Assembly: GCA_035771165.1 (NCBI GenBank) | Contig: JAWNZC010000111.1 | Location: 496,001 to 560,000 of the forward strand | Direction: 5' to 3' | DNA: 64,000 nt | DNA from: Paragorgia papillata | Lineage: Eukaryota > Cnidaria > Anthozoa > Scleralcyonacea > Coralliidae | Shown here: one piece after another, positions 1 through 23,610 of the stretch | Position numbering within the stretch: position 1 is the stretch's first letter | Layout: every line of letters starts with the position of its first letter | The notes under the pieces: model-generated | What the model was told of the DNA's origin: nothing | What the model saw: the letters and a program-made list of their open reading frames with translations, nothing else | Database searches by the model: none | Translations under genes and position numbers: made by a program

Positions 1-1448
1 TGCATCTTTCAGATTACCTCAGATATAAACACAATTTTCTTAGGCGCTATTCTTTACGATTTTTTTTAATTTAAAAATGTTGTACAGAATTTCATGCTCT
101 TTACTCCGATATAAGTCCCCAGAGTGGCACACACCCACGAACGACGCAGGCGAGCTTTAAACAAATTGCCACACGCCGTCATTAATACGACTAACGGGGG
201 TTGTTTTGCATCTTTCAGATTACCTCAGATATGAACACAATTTTCTCACGCGCTATTCTATACGATTTTTTTTAAATTTACATATCTTGTACAGAATTTC
301 ATGCTCTTTAATATAGTATAAGTCTCCAGAGTGGCACGGACCCATGAACGACGCAGGCGAGCTTTAAACAAACTACGGCGCGGGGTCATACGACTGACCG
401 GGGTTGTTTTGCGTATTTCAGATTACCTCAGATATAAACAAATTTTCTCAGGCGCTATTCTATACGATTATTTTAAATTTACATATGTTGTACAGAATTT
501 CATGTTCTTTAATCTGATATAAGTCTCCTGAGTGGCACAGACCCATGAACGACGCAGGCTTGCTTTAAACAAATTGCCGCGCGCCGTCATTAATACGACC
601 GACGGAGGTTGTTTTGCTTATTTCCGATTAGCTCAGATATAAACACAATTTTCTCACGCGCTATTCTATACGATTTCTTTTAATTTACATATGTTGTACA
701 CAATTTCATGTTTTTTAAGCTAGTATAAGTCCCCAGAGTGGCACAGATCCATGAACGACGCAGGCGAGCTTTAAACAAATTGTCGCGCGCCGTCATTAAT
801 ACGACTAACGGGGGTTGTTTTGCATCTTTCAGATTACCTCAGATATAAACACAATTTTCTTAGGCGCTATTCTTTACGATTTTTTTTAATTTAAAAATGT
901 TGTACAGAATTTCATGCTCTTTAATCTGATATAAGTCTCCAGAGTGGCACACACCCATGAACGACGCAGGCGAGCTTTAAACAAATTGCCACACGCCGTC
1001 ATTAATACGACTAACGGGGGTTGTTTTGCATCTTTCAGATTACTTCAGATATAAACACAATTTTCTCACGGGCTATTCTATACGATTTTTTTAAATTTAC
1101 ATATCTTGTACATAATTTCATGCTCTTTAATATAGTATAAGTCTCCAGAGTGCCACAGACCCATGAACGACGCAGGCGAGCTTTAAACAAATTGCGGCGC
1201 GGCGTCATACGACTGACGGGGGTTGTTTTGCGTATTTCAGATTACCTCACATATAAACACAATTTTCTCAGGCGCTATTCTATACGATTTCTTTTAATTT
1301 ACATATGTTGTACACAATTTCATGTTTTTTAAGCTAGTATAAGTCCCCAGAGTGGCATAGATCCATGAACGACGCAGGCGAGCTTTAAACAAATTGTCGC
1401 GCGCCGTCATTAATACGACTAACGGGGGTTGTTTTGCATCTTTCAGAT
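1..1448 (+). repeat. ~205-bp satellite array, forward orientation, left block
   Basis: About seven tandem monomers of 203-206 bp. Each has the same landmarks in order: a CAGATTACCTCAGATATAAAC box, a T-rich stretch, a TTGTACAGAATTTCATG box, a CCATGAACGACGCAGGCGAG box, a GC-rich segment and TTGTTTTGC. Short open frames with the residue string THERRRRALNK recur once per monomer and are by-products of the repeat, not genes. The block is nearly identical to 17812-19259, so it is part of a higher-order repeat of about 4.22 kb. It is cut at 1448 by the large DNA transposon and resumes at 15028. Confidence 0.95.
1440..1448 (+). repeat. Left 9-bp target-site duplication of the large DNA transposon
   Basis: CTTTCAGAT directly precedes the left terminal inverted repeat. 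The same nine bases directly follow the right one at 15028-15036. The paralogous unoccupied satellite copy has these nine bases once, at 19250-19258, which confirms the duplication. Confidence 0.92.
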
Positions 1449-1535
1449 CATCCTCGTACCCAGGGTCTTACCTCCGCTCCCCCGCCCCCGCCCACCGCTG
1501 CGGAAAGACCCTGGTTTAGGCTGGTCACGTGGCTC
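1449..1535 (+). repeat. Left terminal inverted repeat (87 bp)
   Basis: Begins CATCCTCGTACCCAGG and matches the reverse complement of 14941-15027 with one mismatch, in the C-rich run. The repeat contains its own shorter inverted repeat: CCAGGGTCTT near the outer end faces AAGACCCTGG about 40 bases further in. Each terminus could therefore fold back on itself. This is probably where the transposase binds (inference). Confidence 0.95.
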
Positions 1536-1604
1536 ATTGACAATTCCATTCTCTTGGGACGGGTGGGTTAAAAGTTAAATCATTCAGTTCATAAAACATT
1601 CAAA

Positions 1605-2427
1605 ATGGCGTCCGAAGATCAACGGAGTCCTCGACGGAGCCACATAGAGTTCTTATTGTGTTTAAATGCAGCAATTCAAAATAGCTCCTATTGGAACACT
1701 GTTCTAAAACCAAAGCAAGTTATCTGTTTGGAAAGTTTGTTTCTGGGAAAGGACGTACTAGCTGTGTTACCAACAGGTTACGGAAAGTCGTTGATTTTTC
1801 ACCTGCTTCCATCGTTGTTCACTTACAAATGTCTCCTTCGGGGAAATGTTCGTCATAAGTCAGTGGTTATAGTGATTTCACCTCTTACTTCTTTAATTAA
1901 TGATCAAATATCGCGTTTGGAAGCAACAGATTTGAGTGCAACTGTACTTAGAAGGCCAGTGAGAAATGAAGAAACAGACACCGAGAGTGAGTTGTTGTCC
2001 GACGGCGAGTTCCAGAAAAAGCTGGAAAACACGGATTATGACATTGTTTTTGCCCATCCAGAAGCAATTGTTTCTTTGAATTACGGAAGAGAACTTATAC
2101 ACAGTCGTGGCTATCAGGAAAATGTTTGCGCAATAGTTATAGACGAGGCACATTGTATTTTGGAATGGTGAGTTATAGTATATGAATTCACTGTATAATA
2201 ACTCTTTCCTGTCCGCATACAGTAGCCGCATAGGTTATTTTATTCTGGCTAACGCCACACGATTTTATTCACATCAAGAGAAAGCAATGGACAGGGATGA
2301 TTTAACACTTTGAAGCTTGATGATGAGTCTTTAAGATTTATTCTCACTAACGCCAGATGATTTTACTCAGCACAGGGAGAAGTCCAAGCCTCAAAGTGTT
2401 AACAGGATTTATATATACATATATATA

Positions 2428-2490
<63 letters not shown>

Positions 2491-3435
2491 ATATATATAC
2501 TGTATATATATATTCCTATGTAATTAAAAATTTTGAACACAACTGTCATACTTAGCTAGTTAGGGCCATGTTTTATCTCTGTTTGCTGATGTCATTTAGG
2601 GGATCTGACTTTAGAAAGGACTACAGTCAACTTGGAATGTTAAGTGCATCATTCCCAAAGGCCCCCATTCTTGCATTAACTGCAACAGCAAATATACAGG
2701 ACAGGAAAGCCATTATGGATTCTTTAGAAATAAAAAATTGTGTGGAAATTGTTGGCAACCCAGACCGGAAAAATATTTTCTATGCTAAATACATACGTGG
2801 AGAAGACACAGATGCTGTTGAGGACATTCTCCAGCCAATTGCAGAGGGCCTACTCAACCGAGGTGTTGCTTATCCTATAACAATTGTGTACCTTCCACTT
2901 AAATGGTGTGGCTTTGCTTATCGGCTGTTTTCCTTCCTGCTAGGTAATAACCAGTATTACCCAAAGGATAGTCCTCATGTACCAAAAAACAGACTTTTTG
3001 GACAATTTCATGCACCTCAAACAACTGAAATGAAAGACGAAATTCTTGAAACAGTTGAAAAGTCAACAATCAACAATCCGAGTAATCTTTGCAACTATTG
3101 CAATGGGTATGGGTGTTGATATATCAAACATTGAACATGTTATCCATATTGGACCACCAACTACAGTAAGAGAATTTATCCAGGAAACTGGAAGAGCTGG
3201 AAGGAATGGACAGCCTGCAACTGCAACTCTATATTACAATAACAGAGACATTGCAAGGAACAGACCTGGCATGGAAGAAAATATTAAAAAGTACTGTGCA
3301 AGCCAGAATTCTTGTCTTCGTATATTACTACTACAATTCATGGATGTTACACAACCTAAATCTGTACAACTAGGTCATAGCTGTTGCAACATTTGCAAAG
3401 CAAATTGCACTTGTTTACATTGCTTGGAATCATAG
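1605..3435 (+). pseudogene. RecQ-family superfamily II DNA helicase of the transposon, frame-broken
   Basis: Two exons. Exon 1 (1605-2167) starts at an ATG in an AAAATGG context. It has motif I LPTGYGKS at about residue 55 and motif II DEAHCILEW at its end. The donor GTGAGT splits the Trp codon and the acceptor at 2598-2599 rejoins it before GSDFRKDY, as in RecQ proteins. Exon 2 (2600-3435) has LALTATA (motif III), MGMGVDISNI (motif V), QETGRAGR (motif VI) and a cysteine-rich end (CCNICKANCTCLHC) like the RecQ zinc-binding part. A tandem 7-base duplication near 3063-3076 shifts the frame just before motif V, so this copy should not make full-length protein. It is probably a 3'-5' unwinding accessory factor for transposition (inference). 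The gene converges on the transposase gene and ends about 250 bp from its stop codon. Confidence 0.88.
2168..2599 (+). other. Helicase intron with TA microsatellite
   Basis: A GTGAGT donor and TTTAG acceptor bound a 432-bp intron. It holds an uninterrupted TA run (about 2410-2490) and an imperfect inverted pair around TTAACACTTTGAAGCTT and AAGCCTCAAAGTGTTAA, perhaps a small fold-back remnant. Confidence 0.8.
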
Positions 3436-3687
3436 CATGTTACATGTACAATTGGGAAACAAGTCCAGCTTTCAAGACTAGTTGTCTGTGGCATGAATCA
3501 GCAGATTTCTTTTGTGACGAGCCAACCAGGTGTCCATCTCTTCTGCCACCACTTCATCTAATGGATTCTTTTTAATATTAGGAAATGATTTGTGCATTCT
3601 TCCTGCACAAGTAGTAAAGGGCCCTAGCTGTTGAAGATCCTGTAGAATTGTAGCCTCATCATCATGTGAAGACCTGTGTGTGTGAGA

Positions 3688-14845
<11,158 letters not shown>

Positions 14846-14940
14846 AATTCATAAGAACTTTGTCATTGATCAGTGTAGGACAATTAGGACCCGTGGGTCC
14901 GGTCCCATATAACATTATTTTGTTAGCACCCAGATTCTGG

Positions 14941-15027
14941 GAGCCACGTGACCAGCCTAAACCAGGGTCTTTCCGCAGCGGTGGGCAGGGGCGGGGGAGC
15001 GGAGGTAAGACCCTGGGTACGAGGATG
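14941..15027 (-). repeat. Right terminal inverted repeat (87 bp)
   Basis: Reverse complement of 1449-1535 with one mismatch. It ends GGGTACGAGGATG and is followed by the 9-bp duplication CTTTCAGAT at 15028-15036. Confidence 0.95.
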
Positions 15028-16121
15028 CTTTCAGATTACCTCAGATATAAACACAATTTTCTTAGGCGCTATTCTTTACGATTTTTTTTAATTTAAAAAT
15101 TTTGTACAGAATTTCATGCTCTTTAATCTGATATAAGTCTCCAGAGTGGCACACACCCATGAACGACGCAGGCGAGCTTTAAACAAATTGCCACACGCCG
15201 TCATTAATACGACTAACGGGGGTTGTTTTGCATCTTTCAGATTACTTCAGATATAAACACAATTTTCTCACGGGCTATTCTATACGATTTTTTTAAATTT
15301 ACATATCTTGTACATAATTTCATGCTCTTTAATATAGTATAAGTCTCCAGAGTGCCACAGACCCATGAACGACGCAGGCGAGCTTTAAACAAATTGCGGC
15401 GCGGCGTCATACGACTGACGGGGGTTGTTTTGCGTATTTCAGATTACCTCACATATAAACACAATTTTCTCAGGCGCTATTCTATACGATTTCTTTTAAT
15501 TTACATATGTTGTACAGAATTTCAATGTTCTTTAATCTAGTATAAGTCCCCAGAGTAGCACAGACCCACGAACGACGCAGGCGAGCTCTAAACAAATTGT
15601 CGCGCGCCGTCAGTAATACGACTGACGGGGGTTGTTTTACTTATTTCCGATTACTTCAGATATAAATACAATTTTCTCACGCGCTATTCTATACGATTAT
15701 TTTAAATTTTCATATGTTGTACAGAATTTCATGCTCTTTAATCTGATATAAGTCTCCTGAGAGGCACAGACCCATGAACGACGCAGGCGAGCTTTAAACA
15801 AATTGCCGCGCGCGGTCATTAACACGACTAACGGGGGTTGTTTTGCATCTTTCAGATTACCTCAGATATAAACACAATTTTCTCACGCGCTATTCTCTAC
15901 GATTTCTTTTAATTTACATATGTTGTACAGAATTTCATGTTCTTTAATCTAGTATAAGTCCCCAGAGTGGCACAGACCCATGAACGACGCAGGCGAGCTT
16001 TAAACAAATTGCCGCGCGCCGTCATTAGTACGACTAACGGGGGTTGTTTTGCATCTTTCAGATTACCTCAGATATAAACACAATTTTCTCACGCGCTATT
16101 CTATACGATTTTTTTTAATTA
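15028..16121 (+). repeat. ~205-bp satellite array, forward, after the transposon
   Basis: Resumes in register with the block ending at 1448, starting with the duplicated target CTTTCAGAT. About five monomers, closely matching 19250-20338 (offset 4222). Confidence 0.95.
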
Positions 16122-17046
16122 AGACATTATTTTATTATTTAGAACACGGAGTCCAATTCACATAATGTGCTCTTCCCTGGAGCCGTGTATAAACTAACTA
16201 ACTAATACAAGATAACTAATAAAAATAATACATAACTAATTAAAAATATTATACACATTCACGTTAAGGTTAGTAATATTAAATAAATGATTTATATTCA
16301 GCAATTGATTTAGCATTAATTGCCTCCACAGGTAAGCTATTCCACAGAACAGTTCCTCGATATGTAAAGCTTTTCTTGAGTGCCTCAGTTAAAGGTCTCG
16401 GAACAAATAGTTTAGAACCTGAACCTCGTGAATTATGACTATGAACCGAATTAACCGAAGTAAATTTATTAGAAAGATATTCTGGTACCATTTTATTGAT
16501 TGTTTCATACATGAGCGTTCTGAATTGCTGAGACCGTCTTTCTTCTAGATTGGGCCAATTTAATTCGGTCAGAATTTCATGTGACCGAACACTATAATCA
16601 GATCCATTGATAATACGAGCGGCCCGATTTTGTAATCGTTGGAGTTTTTGTTCCAGACCTTTACCTAAGTTACCCCAGACACTGCTACAATAGTCGAAAT
16701 GTGGTTGAATTAAGGATTTATAGATTAAGATTAGGGTTGGACGTGGGAGAAATGATTTTAATCTCCTTAGTACTCCAATTACTTTGGCCACTTTTGAAGT
16801 AATCTTCGAAATATGATCATCCCACATCAAACACTCATCAAGCTCCAAACCTAAACATTTATACGTCTTTACTCGTTCAATTTGATTGCCATCGATGGCA
16901 ACATCAGGTTGATTTGGTAAGGTAGCTAGTTTGTGTCGAGTAGCGATGAACATACATTTTGTTTCAAGTGCGTTTAAACTGAGTTTGTTCATGTTGAGCC
17001 AGTTTTTAAGTGTATGTAAGTCATTATTCATAACGGAGAAAAGTTG
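16122..17046 (-). pseudogene. 5'-truncated LINE, reverse transcriptase C-terminal part (copy 1)
   Basis: A 250-codon open frame (17031-16279, minus) corresponds to the region after the RT active site in CR1/jockey-type LINEs: LKNWLNMNKLSLNALETK, YKCLGLELDECLMWDDHI, LIYKSLIQPHFDYCSSVWG, RLQNRAARII and the final GTVLWNSLPVEA. The RT catalytic core and endonuclease are missing, so it is a dead 5' truncation. About 150 bp of AT-rich 3' tail follows to 16122. Both ends fall inside a satellite monomer. An almost identical copy lies 4220 bp downstream, so the insertion predates duplication of the higher-order unit. Confidence 0.88.
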
Positions 17047-20000
17047 ATTAAATTAAATTACATATGTTGTACAGAATTTCATGTTCTTTAATCTAGTATA
17101 AGTCCCCAGAGTGGCACAGGCTCATGAACGACGCAGGCGTGCTTTAAATAAAAAGCCGCGCGCCGTCATTAATACGACTAACGGAGGTTGTTTTGCATCT
17201 TTCAGATTACCTCAGATATAAACACAATTTTCTCAGGCGCTATTCTACACGATTTTTTTTCATTTACATATGTTGTACAGAATTTCATACTCTTTAATCT
17301 GATATAAGTCTCCAGAGTGGCACAGACCCATGAACGACGCAGGCGAGCTTTAAACAAATTGCGACGCGCCGTCATTAATACGACTGACGGAGATTGTTTT
17401 GCATCTTTCAGATTAGCTCAGATGTAAACACAACTTTCTCAGGCGCTATTCTATACGATTTTTTTTTAATTTACATATGTTGTACAGAATTTCATGCTCT
17501 TTAATCTGATATAAGTCTCCAGAGTGGCACAGATCCATGAACGATGCAGGCGAGCGTTAAACAAATTGCCGCGCGCCGTCATTAATACGACCGACGGAGG
17601 TTGTTTTGCTTATTTCCGATTACCTCAGATATAAACACAATTTTCTCACGCGCTATTCTATACGATTTCTTTTAATTTACATATGTTGTACACAATTTCA
17701 TGTTTTTTAAGCTAGTATAAGTCCCCAGAGTGGCACAGATCCATGAACGACGCAGGCGAGCTTTAAACAAATTGTCGCGCGCCGTCATTAATACGACTAA
17801 CGGGGGTTGTTTTGCATCTTTCAGATTACCTCAGATATAAACACAATTTTCTTAGGCGCTATTCTTTACGATTTTTTTTAATTTAAAAATGTTGTACAGA
17901 ATTTCATGCTCTTTACTCCGATATAAGTCCCCAGAGTGGCACACACCCACGAACGACGCAGGCGAGCTTTAAACAAATTGCCACACGCCGTCATTAATAC
18001 GACTAACGGGGGTTGTTTTGCATCTTTCAGATTACCTCAGATATAAACACAATTTTCTCACGCGCTATTCTATACGATTTTTTTAAATTTACATATCTTG
18101 TACAGAATTTCATGCTCTTTAATATAGTATAAGTCTCCAGAGTGGCACGGACCCATGAACGACGCAGGCGAGCTTTAAACAAACTACGGCGCGGGGTCAT
18201 ACGACTGACCGGGGTTGTTTTGCGTATTTCAGATTACCTCAGATATAAACAAATTTTCTCAGGCGCTATTCTATACGATTATTTTAAATTTACATATGTT
18301 GTACAGAATTTCATGTTCTTTAATCTGATATAAGTCTCCTGAGTGGCACAGACCCATGAACGACGCAGGCTTGCTTTAAACAAATTGCCGCGCGCCGTCA
18401 TTAATACGACCGACGGAGGTTGTTTTGCTTATTTCCGATTACCTCAGATATAAACACAATTTTCTCACGCGCTGTTCTATACGATTTCTTTTAATTTACA
18501 TATGTTGTACAGAATTTCATGTTTTTTAAGCTAGTATAAGTCCCCAGAGTGGCACAGATCCATGAACGACGCAGGCGAGCTTTAAACAAATTGTCGCGCG
18601 CCGTCATTAATACGACTAACGGGGGTTGTTTTGCATCTTTCAGATTACCTCAGATATAAACACAATTTTCTTAGGCGCTATTCTTTACGATTTTTTTTAA
18701 TTTAAAAATGTTGTACAGAATTTCATGCTCTTTAATCTGATATAAGTCTCCAGAGTGGCACACACCCATGAACGACGCAGGCGAGCTTTAAACAAATTGC
18801 CACACGCCGTCATTAATACGACTAACGGGGGTTGTTTTGCATCTTTCAGATTACTTCAGATATAAACACAATTTTCTCACGGGCTATTCTATACGATTTT
18901 TTTAAATTTACATATCTTGTACATAATTTCATGCTCTTTAATATAGTATAAGTCTCCAGAGTGCCACAGACCCATGAACGACGCAGGCGAGCTTTAAACA
19001 AATTGCGGCGCGGCGTCATACGACTGACGGGGTTGTTTTGCGTATTTCAGATTACCTCACATATAAACACAATTTTCTCAGGCGCTATTCTATACGATTT
19101 CTTTTAATTTACATATGTTGTACACAATTTCATGTTTTTTAAGCTAGTATAAGTCCCCAGAGTGGCACAGATCCATGAACGACGCAGGCGAGCTTTAAAC
19201 AAATTGTCGCGCGCCGTCATTAATACGACTAACGGGGGTTGTTTTGCATCTTTCAGATTACCTCAGATATAAACACAATTTTCTTAGGCGCTATTCTCTA
19301 CGATTTTTTTTAATTTAAAAATGTTGTACAGAATTTCATGCTCTTTAATCTGATATAAGTCTCCAGAGTGGCACACACCCATGAACGACGCAGGCGAGCT
19401 TTAAACAAATTGCCACACGCCGTCATTAATACGACTAACGGGGGTTGTTTTGCATCTTTCAGATTACTTCAGATATAAACACAATTTTCTCACGGGCTAT
19501 TCTATACGATTTTTTTAAATTTACATATCTTGTACATAATTTCATGCTCTTTAATATAGTATAAGTCTCCAGAGTGCCACAGACCCATGAACGACGCAGG
19601 CGAGCTTTAAACAAATTGCGGCGCGGCGTCATACGACTGACGGGGGTTGTTTTGCGTATTTCAGATTACCTCACATATAAACACAATTTTCTCAGGCGCT
19701 ATTCTATACGATTTCTTTTAATTTACATATGTTGTACAGAATTTCAATGCTCTTTAATCTAGTATAAGTCCCCAGAGTAGCACAGACCCACGAACGACGC
19801 AGGCGAGCTCTAAACAAATTGTCGCGCGCCGTCATTAATACGACTAACGGGGGTTGTTTTACTTATTTCCGATTACCTCAGATATAAATACAATTTTCTC
19901 ACGCGCTATTCTATACGATTATTTTAAATTTTCATATGTTACAGAATTTCATGCTCTTTAATCTGATATAAGTCTCCTGAGAGGCACAGACCCATGAACG

Positions 20001-20338
20001 ACGCAGGCGAGCTTTAAACAAATTGCCGCGCGCGGTCATTAACACGACTAACGGGGGTTGTTTTGCATCTTTCAGATTACCTCAGATATAAACACAATTT
20101 TCTCACGCGCTATTCTCTACGATTTCTTTTAATTTACATATGTTGTACAGAATTTCATGTTCTTTAATCTAGTATAAGTCCCCAGAGTGGCACAGACCCA
20201 TGAACGACGCAGGCGAGCTTTAAACAAATTGCCGCGCGCCGTCATTAGTACGACTAACGGGGGTTGTTTTGCATCTTTCAGATTACCTCAGATATAAACA
20301 CAATTTTCTCACGCGCTATTCTATACGATTTTTTTTAA
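17047..20338 (+). repeat. ~205-bp satellite array between the two LINE copies
   Basis: About 16 forward monomers. The stretch from 17812 repeats positions 1-1448 and then continues as 15037 onward, defining the ~4.22-kb higher-order period. The junction at 19250-19258 is the uninterrupted homologue of the transposon target site. Confidence 0.95.
19250..19258 (+). other. Paralogous empty target site of the large DNA transposon
   Basis: CTTTCAGAT occurs once here, in sequence that otherwise matches both flanks of the transposon at 1440-1448 and 15028-15036. This gives the pre-insertion state inside the same window. Confidence 0.92.
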
Positions 20339-21265
20339 TTAAGACATTATTTTATTATTTAGAACACGGAGTCCAATTCACATAATGTGCTCTTCCCTGG
20401 AGCCGTGTATAAACTAACTAACTAATACAAGATAACTAATAAAAATAATACATAACTAATTAAAAATATTATACACATTCACGTTAAGGTTAGTAATATT
20501 AAATAAATGATTTATATTCAGCAATTGATTTAGCATTAATTGCCTCCACAGGTAAGCTATTCCACAGAACAGTTCCTCGATATGTAAAGCTCTTCTTGAG
20601 TGCCTCAGTTAAAGGTCTCGGAACAAATAGTTTAGAACCTGAACCTCGTGAATTATGACTATGAACCGAATTAACCGAAGTAAATTTATTAGAAAGATAT
20701 TCTGGTACCATTTTATTGATTGTTTCATACATGAGCGTTCTGAATTGCTGAGACCGTCTTTCTTCTAGATTGGGCCAATTTAATTCGGTCAGAATTTCAT
20801 GTGACCGAACACTATAATCAGATCCATTGATAATACGAGCGGCTCGATTTTGTAATCGTTGGAGTTTTTGTTCCAGACCTTTACCTAAGTTACCCCAGAC
20901 ACTGCTACAATAGTCGAAATGTGGTTGAATTAAGGATTTATAGATTAAGATTAGGGTTGGACGTGGGAGAAATGATTTTAATCTCCTTAGTACTCCAATT
21001 ACTTTGGCCACTTTTGAAGTAATCTTCGAAATATGATCATCCCACATCAAACACTCATCAAGCTCCAAACCTAAACATTTATACGTCTTTACTCGTTCAA
21101 TTTGATTGCCATCGATGGCAACATCAGGTTGATTTGGTAAGGTAGCTAGTTTGTGTCGAGTAGCGATGAACATACATTTTGTTTCAAGTGCGTTTAAACT
21201 GAGTTTGTTCATGTTGAGCCAGTTTTTAAGTGTATGTAAGTCATTATTCATAACGGAGAAAAGTT
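20339..21265 (-). pseudogene. 5'-truncated LINE (copy 2 in the higher-order repeat)
   Basis: The same element and truncation as at 16122-17046, with the same 250-codon translation (21251-20499, minus). Only a few silent changes were noticed, for example near 20590 and 20843. Its presence at an identical position within satellite monomers shows it was carried by segmental duplication, not by a second retrotransposition. Confidence 0.88.
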
Positions 21266-22627
21266 GATTAAATTAAATTACATATGTTGTACAGAATTTC
21301 ATGTTCTTTAATCTAGTATAAGTCCCCAGAGTGGCACAGGCTCATGAACGACGCAGGCGTGCTTTAAATAAAAAGCCGCGCGCCGTCATTAATACGACTA
21401 ACGGAGGTTGTTTTGCATCTTTCAGATTACCTCAGATATAAACACAATTTTCTCAGGCGCTATTCTACACGATTTTTTTTCATTTACATATGTTGTACAG
21501 AATTTCATACTCTTTAATCTGATATAAGTCTCCAGAGTGGCACAGACCCATGAACGACGCAGGCGAGCTTTAAACAAATTGCGGCGCGCCGTCATTAATA
21601 CGACTGACGGAGATTGTTTTGCATCTTTCAGATTAGCTCAGATGTAAACACAACTTTCTCAGGCGCTATTCTATACGATTTTTTTTTAATTTACATATGT
21701 TGTACAGAATTTCATGCTCTTTAATATAGTATAAGTCTCCAGAGTAGCACAGACCCATGAACGACGCAGGCGAGCTTTAAACAAATTGCGGCGCGCCGTC
21801 ATTAATCCGACTGATGGAGGTTGTTTTGCATCTTTCAGATTACCTCAGATGTAAACACAATTTTCTCAGGCGGTATTCTTTACGATTTTTTTTAATTTAC
21901 ATATGTTGTCCAGAATATCATGCTCTTTAATCTGATATAAGTCTCCAGAGTGGCACAGACCCATGAACGACGCAGGCGAGCTTTAACCAAATTGCGGCGC
22001 GCCGTCATTAATACGACTAACGGGGGTTGTTTTGCATCTTTCAGATTACCTCAGATGTAAACACAATTTTCTCAGGCGTTATACTATAGGATTTTTTTTA
22101 ATTTACATATGTTGTACAGAATTTCATGCTCTTTGATATAGTATAAGTCTCCAGAGTAGCACAGACCCATGAACGACGCAGGCGAGCTTTAAACAAATTG
22201 CCGCGCGCCGTCATTAATACGACTGACGGGGGTTGTTTTGCTTATTTCCGATTACCTCAGATATAAACACAATTTTCTCACGCGCTATTCTATACGGGGT
22301 TTTTTAATTTACATATGTTGTACAGAATTTCATGTTCTTTAATCTAGTATAAGTTCCCAGAGTGGCACAGACCCACGAACGACGCGGGCGAGCTTTAAAC
22401 AAATTACGGCGCGCCGTCATTAATACGACTAACGGGGGTTGTTTTGCATCTTTCAGATTACCTCAGATATAAACACAATTTTCTCACGCGCTATTCTATA
22501 CGATTTTTTTTAATTTACATATGTTGTACAGAATTTCGTGTTTTTTAAGCTGGTACAAGCCTCCAGAGTGGCACAGACCCATGAACGACGCAGGCGAGCT
22601 TTAAACAAATTGCGGCGCGCTGTCATT
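21266..22627 (+). repeat. ~205-bp satellite array, forward, up to the inversion point
   Basis: About 6.5 monomers. It matches copy 1 (from 17046) until about 21720 and then diverges. It stops abruptly within a monomer at about 22627, where an inverted monomer fragment begins. Confidence 0.93.
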
Positions 22628-22673
22628 AAGCTCGCCTGCGTCGTTCATGGGTCTGTGCCACTCTGGAGGCTTA
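22549..22673. repeat. Palindromic junction where satellite orientation flips
   Basis: A forward segment (AGCCTCCAGAGTGGCACAG through GACGCAGGCGAGCTT, to about 22605) is followed after roughly 22 bases by its reverse complement (AAGCTCGCCTGCGTCG through CACTCTGGAGGCTTA). The arms are about 45 bp and nearly perfect, so the site could extrude a cruciform. Confidence 0.88.
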
Positions 22674-23610
22674 TGCCAGATTAACTCATTCTTGTCCGGG
22701 TCGAAAACCAGTCACAGCAGGTGGTCTTGGCAATTTGTGAATTAACATGGCATAATAACACAAAAATAATACCACAATATATCATTTGAATCGTTTTTAC
22801 CTCTACTATTCAAATTTTTGGTTTTCGGGTCCTGTCAGACAACCCATTTTGCAAATTATCCTAATTTATGCTAATTACTATTATTAATAATATTATTATC
22901 GTCCAAAAAATGTTAAATATTTAACCAGAAAATGACTTTACCACCAAATTTGTTCAAGTAAAATGAAAAGCAGCATTTCACAAATTCAAATTGAAAAAAT
23001 TAAAGCAATACAACAAAAAGAAAATATTATATTGATTTTTTATGATTTTCCATTGAGACCTCCCCCCCCCCCCCCATTGTGACCACCCATGATGCGCCCG
23101 CGCGCGATCATATAACTTATTTTGAAATTTACAAATTAAAACAGAATTATGCGAGATCATACGACCATAATACACCAGTAAGATTGTTTTTAACTCAGCT
23201 ATTCAGATTTTAAGTTATTTTGAGTGATATTTACTCCTGTTTGCCATTACAACGCCGACAACTCTCGGCAAATTTTGTTCGATAATTGCCTGATCGGCCG
23301 AGATGGTTTTCGTCAAATTTTACCAAATTATTGCTTATCTACGAAATAATTACAAAAAACAAATGCTTATACTTACCTTCGGAGTTGTTAGAGCCTAAAT
23401 TTTCGTTGGTTTCGCTTATATATTAACAAACAAAAGCTATTTTCTGCTTGTCGATATGCCACGATGCTCACGGGAAATTCACAGCCCGGAATTCAGGTCA
23501 GGGCTCGGGAAATACTTCATGGCATATCGTTATAACGATTTCATTTTAAAAAGGGATCATTCAGGATCATGTTAAGCCCTAGGGGGGTAATTTTGCTCAA
23601 AACCTCGCAG
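22674..23610. other. Non-satellite spacer, no gene recognised
   Basis: About 0.94 kb of AT-rich unique-looking sequence between the forward and inverted satellite blocks. It has a run of about 15 C at 23061-23075 and some weak inverted repeats. The minus-strand frame at 22978-23175 has no recognisable motif and is not called. Confidence 0.6.

Noticed and set aside
331..1332. Recurrent small frames reading THERRRRALNKLRRG in the satellite, as candidate basic peptides
   Set aside because: They recur once per 205-bp monomer at the same phase, change freely with monomer variants and occur on both array orientations. They are repeat by-products.
1..1448. Hammerhead or other ribozyme in the 205-bp satellite
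   Set aside because: Searched for CUGANGA with a following GAAAC. No monomer has both in order.
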